A stretch of 64,000 nucleotides of DNA from Polaromonas sp. A23 (GTDB taxonomy: Bacteria; Pseudomonadota; Gammaproteobacteria; Burkholderiales; Burkholderiaceae_C), in the NCBI RefSeq assembly GCF_002001015.1, contig NZ_MUNO01000002.1, forward strand, positions 1 through 64,000, written 5' to 3'. This document shows positions 35,865-44,395 of the stretch, in pieces. A program made the translations under genes and the position numbers. The notes under the pieces are model-generated. The model saw only the letters and a list, made by a program, of their open reading frames with translations, did no database searches and was not told the DNA's origin. Numbering within the stretch: the stretch's first letter is position 1; every line of letters starts with the position of its first letter.

Positions 35865-36674
35865 ATGAAAACGCGATTTATCCTGATCAATACCAGCCAT
35901 GCCGGCAATGTGGGCGCGACTGCGCGCGCCATGAAAGTCATGGGTTTTGGCGACCTCGTGCTGGTGGCACCGCGCTGGGCCAATGTGCTCAACCGGGAAG
36001 AAACTATCCAGCGTGCCAGCGGGGCGCTGGACGTGCTGAAAAATGCCCGCATTGTGGCGACGCTGGACGAAGCGCTGGATGGCATGACCCACCTTTGCGC
36101 CACCGCCATGACGCCACGCGATTTCGGCCCGCCCACGCGGGCTCCGCGGGAGCATTTCGCCGCGCTGCTGGGCAAGCACGATCCGCTATTAAAAAGTGAG
36201 CTACTTGCGCCTGCCACATATGGGCCAGAGGCCGATTTGGCTTCAAAACCCGAGGGCGTGGCCTTTTTGTTCGGTTCCGAGCGTTTTGGCATGCAAAACG
36301 AGGATGTCTACCGCTGCCATGTGGCGCTGAGCATTCCGACCGATCCTAAGTTCGGCTCGCTGAACCTGGCTGCAGCCGTGCAACTGATTGCCTACGACTG
36401 GCGGGAGGCGCTGGGCGGTTTTGGGGTGCAGACGGCCACCCCCGAACCGGTGCTGGCCGACGCCGCCGCAGTGGCGGGCATGCTGGCGCACTGGGAGCAG
36501 GCGTTGACGAACATAGGCTTTCTGGACCCGGCGTCGCCCAAGAAACTGATGCCGCGGTTGAACCAGCTGTTCAACCGGGCGCAGCTGAGCCCCGAAGAAA
36601 TTCACATCCTGCGCGGCGTGGCCAAGGCCATGAGCCAGAAAGCCGCGCCAGCAAAGACTGCCGCCAAGCCATAA
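35865..36674 (+). CDS. trmJ: tRNA (cytidine/uridine-2'-O-)-methyltransferase TrmJ
   Basis: A 269-residue SPOUT methyltransferase that modifies position 32 of tRNA. Motifs: LINTSHAGNVGATARAMKVMG, FLFGSERFGMQNEDV and SLNLAAAVQLIAYDW, forming the trefoil-knot SAM site. ATG 35865 (MKTRFILIN) is chosen; the frame is open far upstream but that part is antisense to the phosphatase gene. A 50-bp dispersed repeat at 36185-36233 is translated in frame as LLKSELLAPATYGPEA. cysE follows after 9 bp. Confidence 0.92.
   Translation: MKTRFILINTSHAGNVGATARAMKVMGFGDLVLVAPRWANVLNREETIQRASGALDVLKNARIVATLDEALDGMTHLCATAMTPRDFGPPTRAPREHFAALLGKHDPLLKSELLAPATYGPEADLASKPEGVAFLFGSERFGMQNEDVYRCHVALSIPTDPKFGSLNLAAAVQLIAYDWREALGGFGVQTATPEPVLADAAAVAGMLAHWEQALTNIGFLDPASPKKLMPRLNQLFNRAQLSPEEIHILRGVAKAMSQKAAPAKTAAKP
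36185..36233 (+). repeat. 50-bp dispersed repeat, copy inside trmJ
   Basis: Begins GCTATTAAAAAGTGAGCTAC, continues TTGCGCCTGCCACATATGGG and ends CCAGAGGCC. It fits the family also seen in mutS, the YhiN-like gene, ybiB and two intergenic sites. It is in the coding sense and in frame. Confidence 0.7.
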
Positions 36675-36683
36675 ACTCGCAAC

Positions 36684-37454
36684 ATGTTCTCCAGACTCCG
36701 CTCCGACATTCAATGCATCCTCGAACGCGACCCCGCTGCCCGCAGCGCTTGGGAAGCGCTGACCTGCTACCCCGGCCTGCATGCCCTGGTGCTGCACCGG
36801 CGCGCGCATTGGTGCTGGGAGCATGGGTTCAAATGGGCCGGGCGCTTTATCTCGCACCTGTCGCGCTGGCTGACCGGCATTGAAATCCACCCGGGCGCCA
36901 AAATCGGCGAGCGCGTCTTTTTCGACCATGCCATGGGCGTGGTGATCGGCGAAACCGCCGAAATCGGGGACGGCTGCACGATTTACCAGGGCGTGAGCCT
37001 GGGCGGCACCTCGCTTTACAAAGGCGCCAAACGCCACCCGACCCTGGGCCGCAACGTGGTGGTCGGCGCCGGCGCCAAGGTGCTGGGTGGCTTTCTGGTC
37101 GGCGATGGCGCCAAGATCGGCAGCAATGCCGTGGTGGTCAAGCCGGTGCCGGCAGGTGCCACGGCAGTCGGCATCCCGGCGCGCATCATTTTGTCCAAAA
37201 CCGGTGAAAGCGCTGACGTCACGACCACCCAGTTTTCGGCTTACGGCATCACGCTGGAAGACGACCCGGTGTCCCAGGCAATGAAAGGCCTCATCGACAA
37301 CGCTTCCTCGCAGGAGCACCAGATCGCGCTACTGTGGCAGGCGATCGAGAAGCTGTCAGACAATGGGCGGGCCCACCGGGACTGCGTGCCGGATGATGCG
37401 GCTCGGCAGGAAACCTTTGAGGCTGAGAAATTGAATCAGTTGATGGGGAAGTAG
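36684..37454 (+). CDS. cysE: serine O-acetyltransferase CysE
   Basis: A 256-residue left-handed beta-helix acetyltransferase making O-acetylserine for cysteine synthesis. The N-terminal helical part ([17 protein letters not shown]) is followed by hexapeptide repeats, including [27 protein letters not shown] with the catalytic His and Asp and [20 protein letters not shown]. The C-terminal extension of about 60 residues is polar. It is 9 bp from trmJ and probably in the same operon. Confidence 0.93.
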   Translation: MFSRLRSDIQCILERDPAARSAWEALTCYPGLHALVLHRRAHWCWEHGFKWAGRFISHLSRWLTGIEIHPGAKIGERVFFDHAMGVVIGETAEIGDGCTIYQGVSLGGTSLYKGAKRHPTLGRNVVVGAGAKVLGGFLVGDGAKIGSNAVVVKPVPAGATAVGIPARIILSKTGESADVTTTQFSAYGITLEDDPVSQAMKGLIDNASSQEHQIALLWQAIEKLSDNGRAHRDCVPDDAARQETFEAEKLNQLMGK

Positions 37455-37574
37455 AGCTCGACCTTTGCCAGTCCGCGCTTTGCGGGTGCGTCGGACAGGC
37501 TGGGTCAGGGGTGGGAGTGGGGGAGTCTGACCAACTGTTTAAAACAGATTCGCGGTGCCGCGCGAAGCAAAGAC

Positions 37575-37620
37575 GCTATCAATTCAATAGCTGGTGACGC
37601 CCGAAAAAAAAAGGGTCAAA
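37575..37620 (+). repeat. 50-bp dispersed repeat, intergenic copy
   Basis: GCTATCAATTCAATAGCTGG then TGACGCCCGAAAAAAAAAGG and GTCAAA, in the 186-bp gap between cysE and mog. It follows the family order (GCTAT, ATAGCT, GACGCCCG, A-rich spacer, AGGG). No gene is seen in this gap. Confidence 0.6.
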
Positions 37621-37640
37621 TACCGATTTGATCTTAAGAG

Positions 37641-38231
37641 TCAGGCGGAGGCCGCCCGGATCGCCGATTTGGGCCTGAATGCCTTGCAGACCGTGTCATC
37701 GGTTTCCAGATATGGCCCACCTATCAAATCAACGCAATACGGTACGGCAGCAAAAATGCCGGCGACGGCTTGCGAGCCGTCGGCATTTTTCAGGCCTTCC
37801 AGCGTCTCGGCAATCGCCTTGGGCTGGCCGGGCAGGTTCAGGATCAGGCTCTGGCCGCGGATCACGGCGACCTGGCGCGACAGGATGGCGGTTGGCACGA
37901 ACTTCAGGCTGATCTGGCGCATCTGCTCGCCGAAACCCGGCATTTCCTTGTGCGCCACTGCCAGCGTGGCTTCGGGCGTCACGTCGCGCAGCGCGGGGCC
38001 GGTGCCGCCGGTGGTCAGCACCAGGGAGCAGCCGGCATCAACCAGTTCAATCAGTGTCGCGCTGATCTGGGCCTGTTCGTCGGGTATCAGGCGTTCGGCA
38101 AATTCAAGCGGGTTCAGCAGTGCGCGCGCCAGCCACTCTTTCAACGCGGGCAAGCCCTTGTCTTCATAGACGCCACTGGAGGCCCGGTCGCTGACCGAGA
38201 CGATGCCGATCTTCACCGCATCGTGCACCAT
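37641..38231 (-). CDS. mog: molybdopterin adenylyltransferase (MogA/MoaB-like)
   Basis: A 196-residue MoCF-domain protein that adenylates molybdopterin before molybdenum insertion. IGIVSVSDRASSGVYEDKG is the family N terminus, LVLTTGGTGPALRDVTPEAT the molybdopterin-binding motif, and LNLPGQPKAIAETL the C-terminal site. It supplies cofactor for molybdoenzymes such as the nitrate reductase encoded at 47796, though not in the same operon. It is 2 bp downstream of yjgA. Confidence 0.9.
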   Translation of the reverse strand: MVHDAVKIGIVSVSDRASSGVYEDKGLPALKEWLARALLNPLEFAERLIPDEQAQISATLIELVDAGCSLVLTTGGTGPALRDVTPEATLAVAHKEMPGFGEQMRQISLKFVPTAILSRQVAVIRGQSLILNLPGQPKAIAETLEGLKNADGSQAVAGIFAAVPYCVDLIGGPYLETDDTVCKAFRPKSAIRAASA

Positions 38232-38233
38232 GG

Positions 38234-38821
38234 TCAGGGCGCCTCCGGTGCCAGCGTCTGCCGCACCAACTGGAAAATTTCGCGGTAGGACTTGCCGTGG
38301 CGCGGCGCTTCGCCCGGTTTTTCGGGTTTGGCGTCCTTGCGGGCCTGGCGCACCAGGGCGCGCAGCTGCTGCGAGTCGGTGTCCGGGTGCTCGGCCAGCC
38401 AGTCACCCAGCGCATCGTCAGAGGCAATCAGCTTGTCGCGCCATTGCTCGGCCAGATGCAGCGCCAGTGTGAGCTGCGCCGAGCCGTTTTTCTGTTCGTC
38501 AATCGCGGCGCGAATCGGTTCAGGGTCCAGCGGGCGCATCAGCTTGCCGATGAACTGCATCTGCCGGCGCTTGCCCTCGAAGTTGGTGATTTTTCTGGCC
38601 TGGGCGATCGCGTCGATCAGTTTTTCAGGCAGATCCAGGCGCGCCATCAGGTCGGCGCGAAGGGTTAGCAGGGCTTCGCCGAGGGCCTGTTTTTCATCGG
38701 CTTCGGCTTTGAGCTGGGTCTTGCTGGGCGGGCCGACTTCTTCTGCGGCAATTTCTTCGGGTTTCACGAAGCGGCCGTGGGACCAGTAGCCCTTGATAGC
38801 CTTGGGAGTCTTGTTGTTCAT
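38234..38821 (-). CDS. ribosome-associated protein YjgA/DarP (DUF615)
   Basis: A 195-residue basic, helical protein of the DUF615 family, known to associate with the 50S subunit during assembly. ATG 38821 (MNNKTPKAIKGYW) is chosen; the longer frame from 38884 overlaps the divergent pmbA start. The pmbA / yjgA / mog arrangement is common in Burkholderiales. Confidence 0.88.
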   Translation of the reverse strand: MNNKTPKAIKGYWSHGRFVKPEEIAAEEVGPPSKTQLKAEADEKQALGEALLTLRADLMARLDLPEKLIDAIAQARKITNFEGKRRQMQFIGKLMRPLDPEPIRAAIDEQKNGSAQLTLALHLAEQWRDKLIASDDALGDWLAEHPDTDSQQLRALVRQARKDAKPEKPGEAPRHGKSYREIFQLVRQTLAPEAP

Positions 38822-38846
38822 AGCAGTCAGTATCATAGCTACCCAT

Positions 38847-40259
38847 ATGACCCTCAAGACCTCCAAGACATCCTCCAGCCCCAAACGGGCAGGCCGACCC
38901 CCAGCGCAACCGGAAAAAGGCTTCAGCTACCACCGTGATTTTTTTGAAGACTTGGTGGACAGCGCTCTCGCACACGCCAAAAAGATAGGCGCCACCGATG
39001 CCGCCGCCGAAGCTTCCGAAGGCTGCGGCCTGAGCGTCAGCGTGCGCAAGGGCGAACTTGAAAACGTCGAACGCAACCGCGACAAGTCGCTCGGCATCAC
39101 GGTGTATGTGGGGCAGAAACGCGGTAACGCATCGACCAGCGATTTCTCCAAAGCTGCGATCGAGCAGACCGTCAAGGCGGCCTATGACATCGCACGCTTC
39201 ACCGCCGAAGACAAGACCTCCGGTCTGCCGGCCGATCGCGACATTGCGCGGGTGCACCCCGAGCTGGATTTGTTCCACCCCTGGGCCATTGACTCTGAAG
39301 GCGCGGCCCAGCTGGCATTGCAATGCGAAGAGGCGGCACTGAGCGCAAGCAAGCGCATCACCAACAGCGAAGGCGCCGGCGTGTCGGCGCAGCAAAGCCA
39401 TTTTTTCAGCGCGCACACACGCGGTTTCCGCGGTGGTTATGCCAGTTCACGGCACAGCATTTCAGTGGCGCCGATCGCCGGCAAGGGCAGCCAGATGCAG
39501 CGCGATGCCTGGTACAGCTCCATGCGCGACGCCAGCGAGCTCGCCAGCCCGGAAGCGGTGGGCCGTTACGCCGCCGAACGCGCGCTGGCACGCCTGAACA
39601 GCCGCAAGATCAAGACGGTGCAATGCCCGGTGCTGTTCGAGTCGCCATTGGCCGCAGGCCTGCTGGGGGGGTTTGTGCAAGCTGTCAGTGGTGGCGCGTT
39701 GTATCGCAAGAGCACTTTTTTGCTGGACAGTCTGGGCAAGCCGGCGTTCCCCGCTCACATTGACATCAGCGAAGACCCGCACCTGCTCAAGGGCAAGGGC
39801 AGTGCGCCGTTTGACGAGGAGGGTGTGAAAACCCGTGCACGCAAGATTGTTGAGGACGGTATTGTGCGCGGCTATTTCCTGAGCACCTATTCGGCACGCA
39901 AGCTGGGCATGCGCACCACCGGCAACGCTGGCGGTTCGCACAATCTGGTGCTGAGCAGCCGGCAGACCAAAGCCAGTGACGACCTCGACGCCATGCTGAA
40001 AAAGCTGGGTACGGGCCTGTTTGTGACTGAACTCATGGGCCAGGGCGTTAACTACGTGACCGGCGACTATTCGCGCGGTGCTTCAGGTTTCTGGGTCGAG
40101 AAAGGCCAGATCGCCTTTCCGGTCGAAGAAATCACGATTGCCGGCAACCTCAAGGACATGCTGATGGGCATCCAGGCGGTGGGCGCCGATGTCTACAACT
40201 ACGGCGCCAAGAGTGTGGGCTCGATTTTAGTTAACAGGATGAAGGTCGCTGGGAGTTAA
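38847..40259 (+). CDS. pmbA: metalloprotease regulatory subunit TldE/PmbA
   Basis: A 470-residue member of the TldD/TldE pair, which processes microcin and supports CcdA turnover in enterobacteria. The TldE member lacks the metal-binding motif, as here. Sequence marks: KRGNASTSDFSKAAIEQTVKAAYDIARFT in the N-terminal half and SYGAK-like DVYNYGAKSVGSILVNRMKVAG at the end. ATG 38847 (MTLKTSKTS) was chosen. The tldD partner is not in the window. Confidence 0.9.
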   Translation: MTLKTSKTSSSPKRAGRPPAQPEKGFSYHRDFFEDLVDSALAHAKKIGATDAAAEASEGCGLSVSVRKGELENVERNRDKSLGITVYVGQKRGNASTSDFSKAAIEQTVKAAYDIARFTAEDKTSGLPADRDIARVHPELDLFHPWAIDSEGAAQLALQCEEAALSASKRITNSEGAGVSAQQSHFFSAHTRGFRGGYASSRHSISVAPIAGKGSQMQRDAWYSSMRDASELASPEAVGRYAAERALARLNSRKIKTVQCPVLFESPLAAGLLGGFVQAVSGGALYRKSTFLLDSLGKPAFPAHIDISEDPHLLKGKGSAPFDEEGVKTRARKIVEDGIVRGYFLSTYSARKLGMRTTGNAGGSHNLVLSSRQTKASDDLDAMLKKLGTGLFVTELMGQGVNYVTGDYSRGASGFWVEKGQIAFPVEEITIAGNLKDMLMGIQAVGADVYNYGAKSVGSILVNRMKVAGS

Positions 40260-40261
40260 CA

Positions 40262-40440
40262 GGCCCCCACGGTCGCTCACTCCGTGTAGCTCCCGAGGCC
40301 TTGCAGGCCGCGGCTCGCTAGAAGCTTCGCCTCTGTCGCCTGTCCAAACCTGCTCAAGCAGGTTTGGAGCCGCAGGCTCCAGCCCCTCGGTGTCCGCTGC
40401 GCCTGCGGGCCGGCAGAGCCGGTTCCGCGGCCCTTGCTTG
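40262..40440 (+). repeat. GC-rich dispersed repeat, interrupted copy with 24-bp perfect palindrome
   Basis: Begins GGCCCCCACGGTCGCTCACT and ends GCTGCGCCTGCGGGCCGGCA followed by GAGCCGGTTCCGCGGCCC, as in the copies at 41311 and (reverse) 61468. Between the halves is about 85 bp of extra sequence containing CCAAACCTGCT-CA-AGCAGGTTTGG (40344-40367), an 11-bp perfect stem. It lies between pmbA and the convergent yqeY. Confidence 0.7.
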
Positions 40441-40457
40441 ATTTAAATAGCGCTGTC

Positions 40458-40904
40458 TCAGCCGGCCAACGCCGTCTTTACGGCCGCCGATACCTGGCCC
40501 ATGTCAGCCTTGCCGGCGAGTTTGGCTTTCACCGCACCCATGACCTTGCCCATGTCGCCGGGGCCGCTGGCGCCCAGCTCGGCCACGATGGCCTTGACGG
40601 CAGCCGTCACTTCTTCGGCGCTCAGGCGGGCGGGCAGGTAGGCCTGCAACACCACCAGCTCTGCCGCTTCCTTGTCGGCCAGGTCCTTGCGCTCGGCCTT
40701 CTGGAAGGCTTCGATCGAGTCTTTGCGCTGCTTGATCAGTTTGTCGACGATGGCGACCACAGCCGCATCGTCGAGCACCACACGCTCGTCCACTTCTTTT
40801 TGCTTGAGTGCGGCCAGCAGCAGGCGAATGGTGCCCAGGCGCTCGCTGTCCTTGGCGCGCATGGCGGTTTTCATGTCTTCGGTGATCTGGTCTTTGAGGG
40901 ACAT
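40458..40904 (-). CDS. GatB/YqeY domain protein
   Basis: A 148-residue helical protein of the YqeY family, related to the C-terminal tRNA-binding domain of GatB. It opens with MSLKDQITEDMKTAMRAKD and holds the typical LGTIRLLLAALKQKEVDE and SGPGDMGKVMGAVKAKLAGKADM motifs. The gene commonly follows rpsU in proteobacteria, as here. Biological function is not firmly known. Confidence 0.92.
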   Translation of the reverse strand: MSLKDQITEDMKTAMRAKDSERLGTIRLLLAALKQKEVDERVVLDDAAVVAIVDKLIKQRKDSIEAFQKAERKDLADKEAAELVVLQAYLPARLSAEEVTAAVKAIVAELGASGPGDMGKVMGAVKAKLAGKADMGQVSAAVKTALAG

Positions 40905-40951
40905 GGGGGGGCTCCAGGAAATGGTTGCAGTCAGAAAGGATTCAAAAACAC

Positions 40952-40984
40952 AAAAGCCCGCAGAGCGTCCTCGTGCGGGCTTTT
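40952..40984 (-). terminator. intrinsic terminator after rpsU
   Basis: AAAAGCCCGCA and TGCGGGCTTTT form an 11-bp perfect stem with an 11-nt loop; both arms carry the A/T run, so it can act in either direction. It lies between the rpsU stop and the yqeY start and should uncouple or attenuate their expression. Confidence 0.85.
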
Positions 40985-41007
40985 GGTTTGCCGTGAGGCG
41001 TGTACTT

Positions 41008-41220
41008 TTAGTACAGCTTTTTAGGCAGTTGCATCGAGCGGATACGCTTGTAGTTGCGCTTGACGGCGGCTGCCTTCTTGCGCTTGCGCTCGGCTGTTGG
41101 CTTTTCGTAAAACTCGCGGGCGCGCAGGTCGGTCAGCAGGCCGAGTTTTTCGATGGTGCGCTTGAAACGGCGCAGAGCCACGTCGAAGGGCTCATTGTCT
41201 TTTACACGAATGGTCGTCAT
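41008..41220 (-). CDS. rpsU: 30S ribosomal protein S21
   Basis: A 70-residue basic protein, the normal length of S21: [21 protein letters not shown] then a Lys/Arg-rich C terminus ending [13 protein letters not shown] 41220 is chosen; an upstream in-frame start at 41295 adds 25 residues not found in the family. It is followed by a strong terminator and yqeY. Confidence 0.96.
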   Translation of the reverse strand: MTTIRVKDNEPFDVALRRFKRTIEKLGLLTDLRAREFYEKPTAERKRKKAAAVKRNYKRIRSMQLPKKLY

Positions 41221-41310
41221 TGATGAAGTGATCCAAAAATTTTGCGTCGTTAGTGATCTGATCAGGATCAGGCCGGAACGCGGGTTTGCTAGCAAAGCCT
41301 GAGATTATAG

Positions 41311-41404
41311 CACCCCCACGGTCGTTCACTTCGTGTAACTCCCTGCCCCCGAGGGGGCCGCTGCGCCTGCGGGCCGGCAAAGCCGGACCCGCGGCCCCTG
41401 CTGG
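41311..41404 (+). repeat. GC-rich dispersed repeat, intact copy
   Basis: CCCCCACGGTCGTTCACTTC then GTGTAACTCCCTGCCCCCGA, GGGGGCCGCTGCGCCTGCGG and GCCGGCAAAGCCGGACCCGC. It contains nested inverted repeats (CCCCCGAGGGGG, GCCGGCAAAGCCGG). It fills the space between rpsU and the YhiN-like gene. Matching copies are at 40262 and, inverted, 61468. Confidence 0.8.
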
Positions 41405-42664
41405 TTAAGCCGGGGTCGGGGAGTCGGCGTGGTGTTTTTGGGCCAATGCCTCTGCGCAGGCGTGGGCGCTGGCCCAGGCCCACTGGAAGTTGTAACCGCC
41501 CAGCCAGCCGGTCACGTCCACAATTTCGCCAATGAAATATAGGCCTGGCTGTTTCGATTCCATGGTCTGGGACGATAAATCCCGGGTGTCGACGCCGCCC
41601 AGCGTTACTTCGGCTTTTTTGTAGCCTTCGGTGCCGGTGGGCACTAGCTGCCAGTCGGCCAGGCGGTCCGCCAGGGTGGCCAGCGCCTTGTCGGTGGCTT
41701 CGCTGATTGGTTTTTGCCAGGCCGGGTCGCGGCTGACCCAGGCGTCGGCCAGGCGACTCGGCACCAGGGTGGCCAGTTCGTTGGCGATCAGCTTTTTCGA
41801 GCTGGCCTTGGCGCGCAGCAGCAGGGTGGGCAGATCCACGCCGGGTGCGAGGTTGATGCGTACCGGCTGGCCTTCGCGCCAGAAGCTGGAAATCTGCAGT
41901 ACTGCCGGGCCGCTCAGGCCGCGATGGGTGAACAGCAGGTCTTCGGCGAACACCACCGCCTTTTTGCGTTGTTTCGGCGTGGCGTCTGCCGGGCCGGCCT
42001 CGATCAGCACCGGCAGCGCCAGGCCCGCCAGCTGGGCATAAGGTGCCCAGGCCTCGCCGTCGAAGGTCAGCGGTACCAGCCCGGCGCGCGGCTCGACCAG
42101 GCGCAGGCCAAACTGCCTGGCAATGCGGTAGCCGAAATCGGTCGCGCCTATTTTGGGGATCGACAGGCCCCCGGTGGCAATGACGACCTGCGGCGCTTCG
42201 ATGAAGCCGCGGTCGCTCTCTATTTGATAGCTGTCTACGCCTGTTGTTGCTGGGCTGGTGATGCTTTTGATGTTGCAAGGTTGCCAGCGCGTGACGCCGC
42301 CGGCCTCACACTCGGCCAGCAGCATGTTGATCACGTCTTCGGCCGAGCGGTCACAAAACAGCTGGCCCTTGTGTTTTTCGTGAAACGGAATCTGATAGCG
42401 CTGCAACAGGCCGATGAAGTCCTGCGGCGTGTAGCGCGACAAGGCAGAGCGGCAGAAATGCGGGTTCTCGCTCAGGAAGTTGGCCGGCGTCGCATCACGA
42501 TTAGTGAAATTGCAGCGGCCACCGCCCGAGATGCGGATTTTTTCGGCCACTTTTTCGCTGTGGTCCACCAGCAGCACCTTCAGACCGCGCTGGCCCGCGA
42601 TGCCGGCGCAAAACAGGCCGGCGGCACCCGCGCCTATCACCACCACGTCAAATTTATGGGTCAA
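41405..42664 (-). CDS. NAD(P)/FAD-dependent oxidoreductase, HI0933/YhiN family
   Basis: A 419-residue flavoprotein: VVVIGAGAAGLFCAGIAGQRG is the FAD-binding fold, KIRISGGGRCNFTN the diagnostic family motif, and PGLYFIGEIVDVTGWLGGYNFQWAWASA the C-terminal signature. The family is widely conserved with no settled reaction. A 50-bp dispersed repeat (42218-42263) lies inside the coding region, antisense to the gene, and encodes part of SITSPATTGVDSYQI. Confidence 0.9.
   Translation of the reverse strand: MTHKFDVVVIGAGAAGLFCAGIAGQRGLKVLLVDHSEKVAEKIRISGGGRCNFTNRDATPANFLSENPHFCRSALSRYTPQDFIGLLQRYQIPFHEKHKGQLFCDRSAEDVINMLLAECEAGGVTRWQPCNIKSITSPATTGVDSYQIESDRGFIEAPQVVIATGGLSIPKIGATDFGYRIARQFGLRLVEPRAGLVPLTFDGEAWAPYAQLAGLALPVLIEAGPADATPKQRKKAVVFAEDLLFTHRGLSGPAVLQISSFWREGQPVRINLAPGVDLPTLLLRAKASSKKLIANELATLVPSRLADAWVSRDPAWQKPISEATDKALATLADRLADWQLVPTGTEGYKKAEVTLGGVDTRDLSSQTMESKQPGLYFIGEIVDVTGWLGGYNFQWAWASAHACAEALAQKHHADSPTPA
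42218..42263 (+). repeat. 50-bp dispersed repeat, copy inside the YhiN-like gene
   Basis: CTCTATTTGATAGCTGTCTA then CGCCTGTTGTTGCTGGGCTG and GTGATG; close in order to the copy in ybiB. It is in the antisense orientation relative to the gene but keeps the frame open. Confidence 0.6.
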
Positions 42665-42796
42665 ATCGGCCTCCAGCCCAATGGGGCGGTTGTAAGCAGC
42701 TATGAAATGTATAGCGTTCTGGCCCGACCGGGACAGAGGAGTGTAGCCGGGTGCACCGCGGCGCCGCAGGCGCCAGCCCTCTGATAAGCGGCAGGC

Positions 42797-43561
42797 TTAC
42801 CGTCGAACCAGCGCGACTGGCACCGGGAAATCGCTGCTTGCTTGGGGTGCTATGCCCTTTTTTACATGCTCGCGAGCGCGGTAGCGAACAAATAGCTTGC
42901 CTTCCGTCCAGGACACGCCGTCGATGTCGTTGTCATTCATCCAGATAACAGGTGTCCGCTGGAGGTTCGAGGGTAGGGTTTCGCTATTCTTGGCAACCAT
43001 GATCATTTGAATCGGATTCTTCGAAGTCATGGGGTCGTACTCTGCGCAGTATCTTGTAAAAATGACTGCTGACACGGCCTTTTCTGGAGATCTAACACGA
43101 GCGTATTCAACATCTGTGCAGACGTAAGCTTTGTCACTTCTGTGGACTTCCAGTGCAATTGCCAGGGCGGTCAGCAACAAGGCCGAAGTGCCCAAATAGA
43201 TATGAATTTTTCTGCTACTCCCCTTTTTTGCGGGGAGTTCCTTGTCGAAGGCTTCCGCCAACATAGCTCCTGCGAAAAGCAGGAGCCCCAGATAACACAC
43301 CCAGCCCGGATAGCCATGAAAGCCGAACGTTCCACCGCCTTTTGCCGGAAGCACCAAGGTGTCAGTGATCACACCATAGGTGCCATATGCGACCAGTAGC
43401 ACCGCTAGTAAGAATATGACACTTCGTTTCGCCCAGAATGAAAAATTCCGGGCAGGGGTGGAGACCGGGCGTTGACCGACGGGACTGCCTGCTGTTTTGG
43501 CGCTGCCGTCGGTGTCCACCGCTACCGGCATGGAAGTTTTGGGACCTGGCACGTTGTGCAT
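42797..43561 (-). CDS. hypothetical membrane protein
   Basis: A 254-residue protein of unknown family. After about 45 polar residues come three hydrophobic segments (VIFLLAVLLVAYGTYGVIT, YPGWVCYLGLLLFAGAMLAEAF and IYLGTSALLLTALAIALEVH). A polar C-terminal domain of about 120 residues follows, with several aromatic residues and two or three Cys. It lies downstream of cobA with a 63-bp gap, so read-through from the nitrate operon is possible. I see no motif that gives a function. Confidence 0.65.
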   Translation of the reverse strand: MHNVPGPKTSMPVAVDTDGSAKTAGSPVGQRPVSTPARNFSFWAKRSVIFLLAVLLVAYGTYGVITDTLVLPAKGGGTFGFHGYPGWVCYLGLLLFAGAMLAEAFDKELPAKKGSSRKIHIYLGTSALLLTALAIALEVHRSDKAYVCTDVEYARVRSPEKAVSAVIFTRYCAEYDPMTSKNPIQMIMVAKNSETLPSNLQRTPVIWMNDNDIDGVSWTEGKLFVRYRAREHVKKGIAPQASSDFPVPVALVRR

Positions 43562-43624
43562 GGTCGGGATGCTAGTCGATATCCTCGAAACGATGGCGCT
43601 CTAGGAGCCGCCAACCGTGGAGTG

Positions 43625-44395
43625 TCAGGCCGCGCGAAACTGCGCCGGGTGTTCTGCGGCCGCCACCACGCCGCTGATCACGTCACCCACAACGATGACG
43701 GATGGGCTGGCGAGACCCGACGCTTCAATGGCGCCGCTGAGGCGGCCCAGCGTGGTGGTGATGTGACGCTGGGTAGGCAGCGAAGCGTTCTGGATCACTG
43801 CCACCGGGGTTGTTGAAGGCAGGCCGACCAGCAATTCGTCCTGAATGCGGCTGGCACCGCTCACGCCCATGTAGATCACCAGCGTGAGTTTGGCTTTGAA
43901 CGCGGTTTCTGCGAGGGCGCGCCAGTCAGTGCCCGCGTCGCCCGGTTTCGCATGACCGGTCACAAACACCACACCGTGCGCATGCTGGCGATGCGTGAGC
44001 GGCACGCCCAGTGAAGTGACTGCTGCCAGACCGGCGGTGATGCCGTTGATCACCTGGACTTCAATGCCGGCGGCCTGCAGGTGCTCAACTTCTTCGCCGC
44101 CGCGGCCGAAGATAAAGGGGTCGCCGCCCTTGAGGCGCACCACGTTTTCGCCCTCCCTGGCGGCCATCAGCATGAGTTTTTCGATGAAGGCTTGCGGTGT
44201 GCTTTTGCAACCGCCGCGCTTGCCGACATAAACAATGCGCGCGGTGGCCGGTGCCAAAGCCACGATGTCTGCGCTGACCAGGTCGTCCACCAGCAACACT
44301 GTCGCGGCCTGGATGGCCTTGACGGCTTTGACGGTCAGCAATTCCGGATCGCCGGGACCCGCGCCTACAAGAGTGACTTTTCCAGTGTTATTCAT
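43625..44395 (-). CDS. cobA: uroporphyrinogen-III C-methyltransferase CobA
   Basis: A 256-residue SUMT methylating uroporphyrinogen III at C2 and C7 towards precorrin-2 and siroheme. VGAGPGDPELLTVKAVKAI and VRLKGGDPFIFGRGGEEVEHL are the two signature motifs; THRQHAHGVVFVTGH follows. Siroheme is the cofactor of the nitrite reductase NirB encoded at the start of the same operon. It overlaps ybiB by 4 bp. Confidence 0.95.
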   Translation of the reverse strand: MNNTGKVTLVGAGPGDPELLTVKAVKAIQAATVLLVDDLVSADIVALAPATARIVYVGKRGGCKSTPQAFIEKLMLMAAREGENVVRLKGGDPFIFGRGGEEVEHLQAAGIEVQVINGITAGLAAVTSLGVPLTHRQHAHGVVFVTGHAKPGDAGTDWRALAETAFKAKLTLVIYMGVSGASRIQDELLVGLPSTTPVAVIQNASLPTQRHITTTLGRLSGAIEASGLASPSVIVVGDVISGVVAAAEHPAQFRAA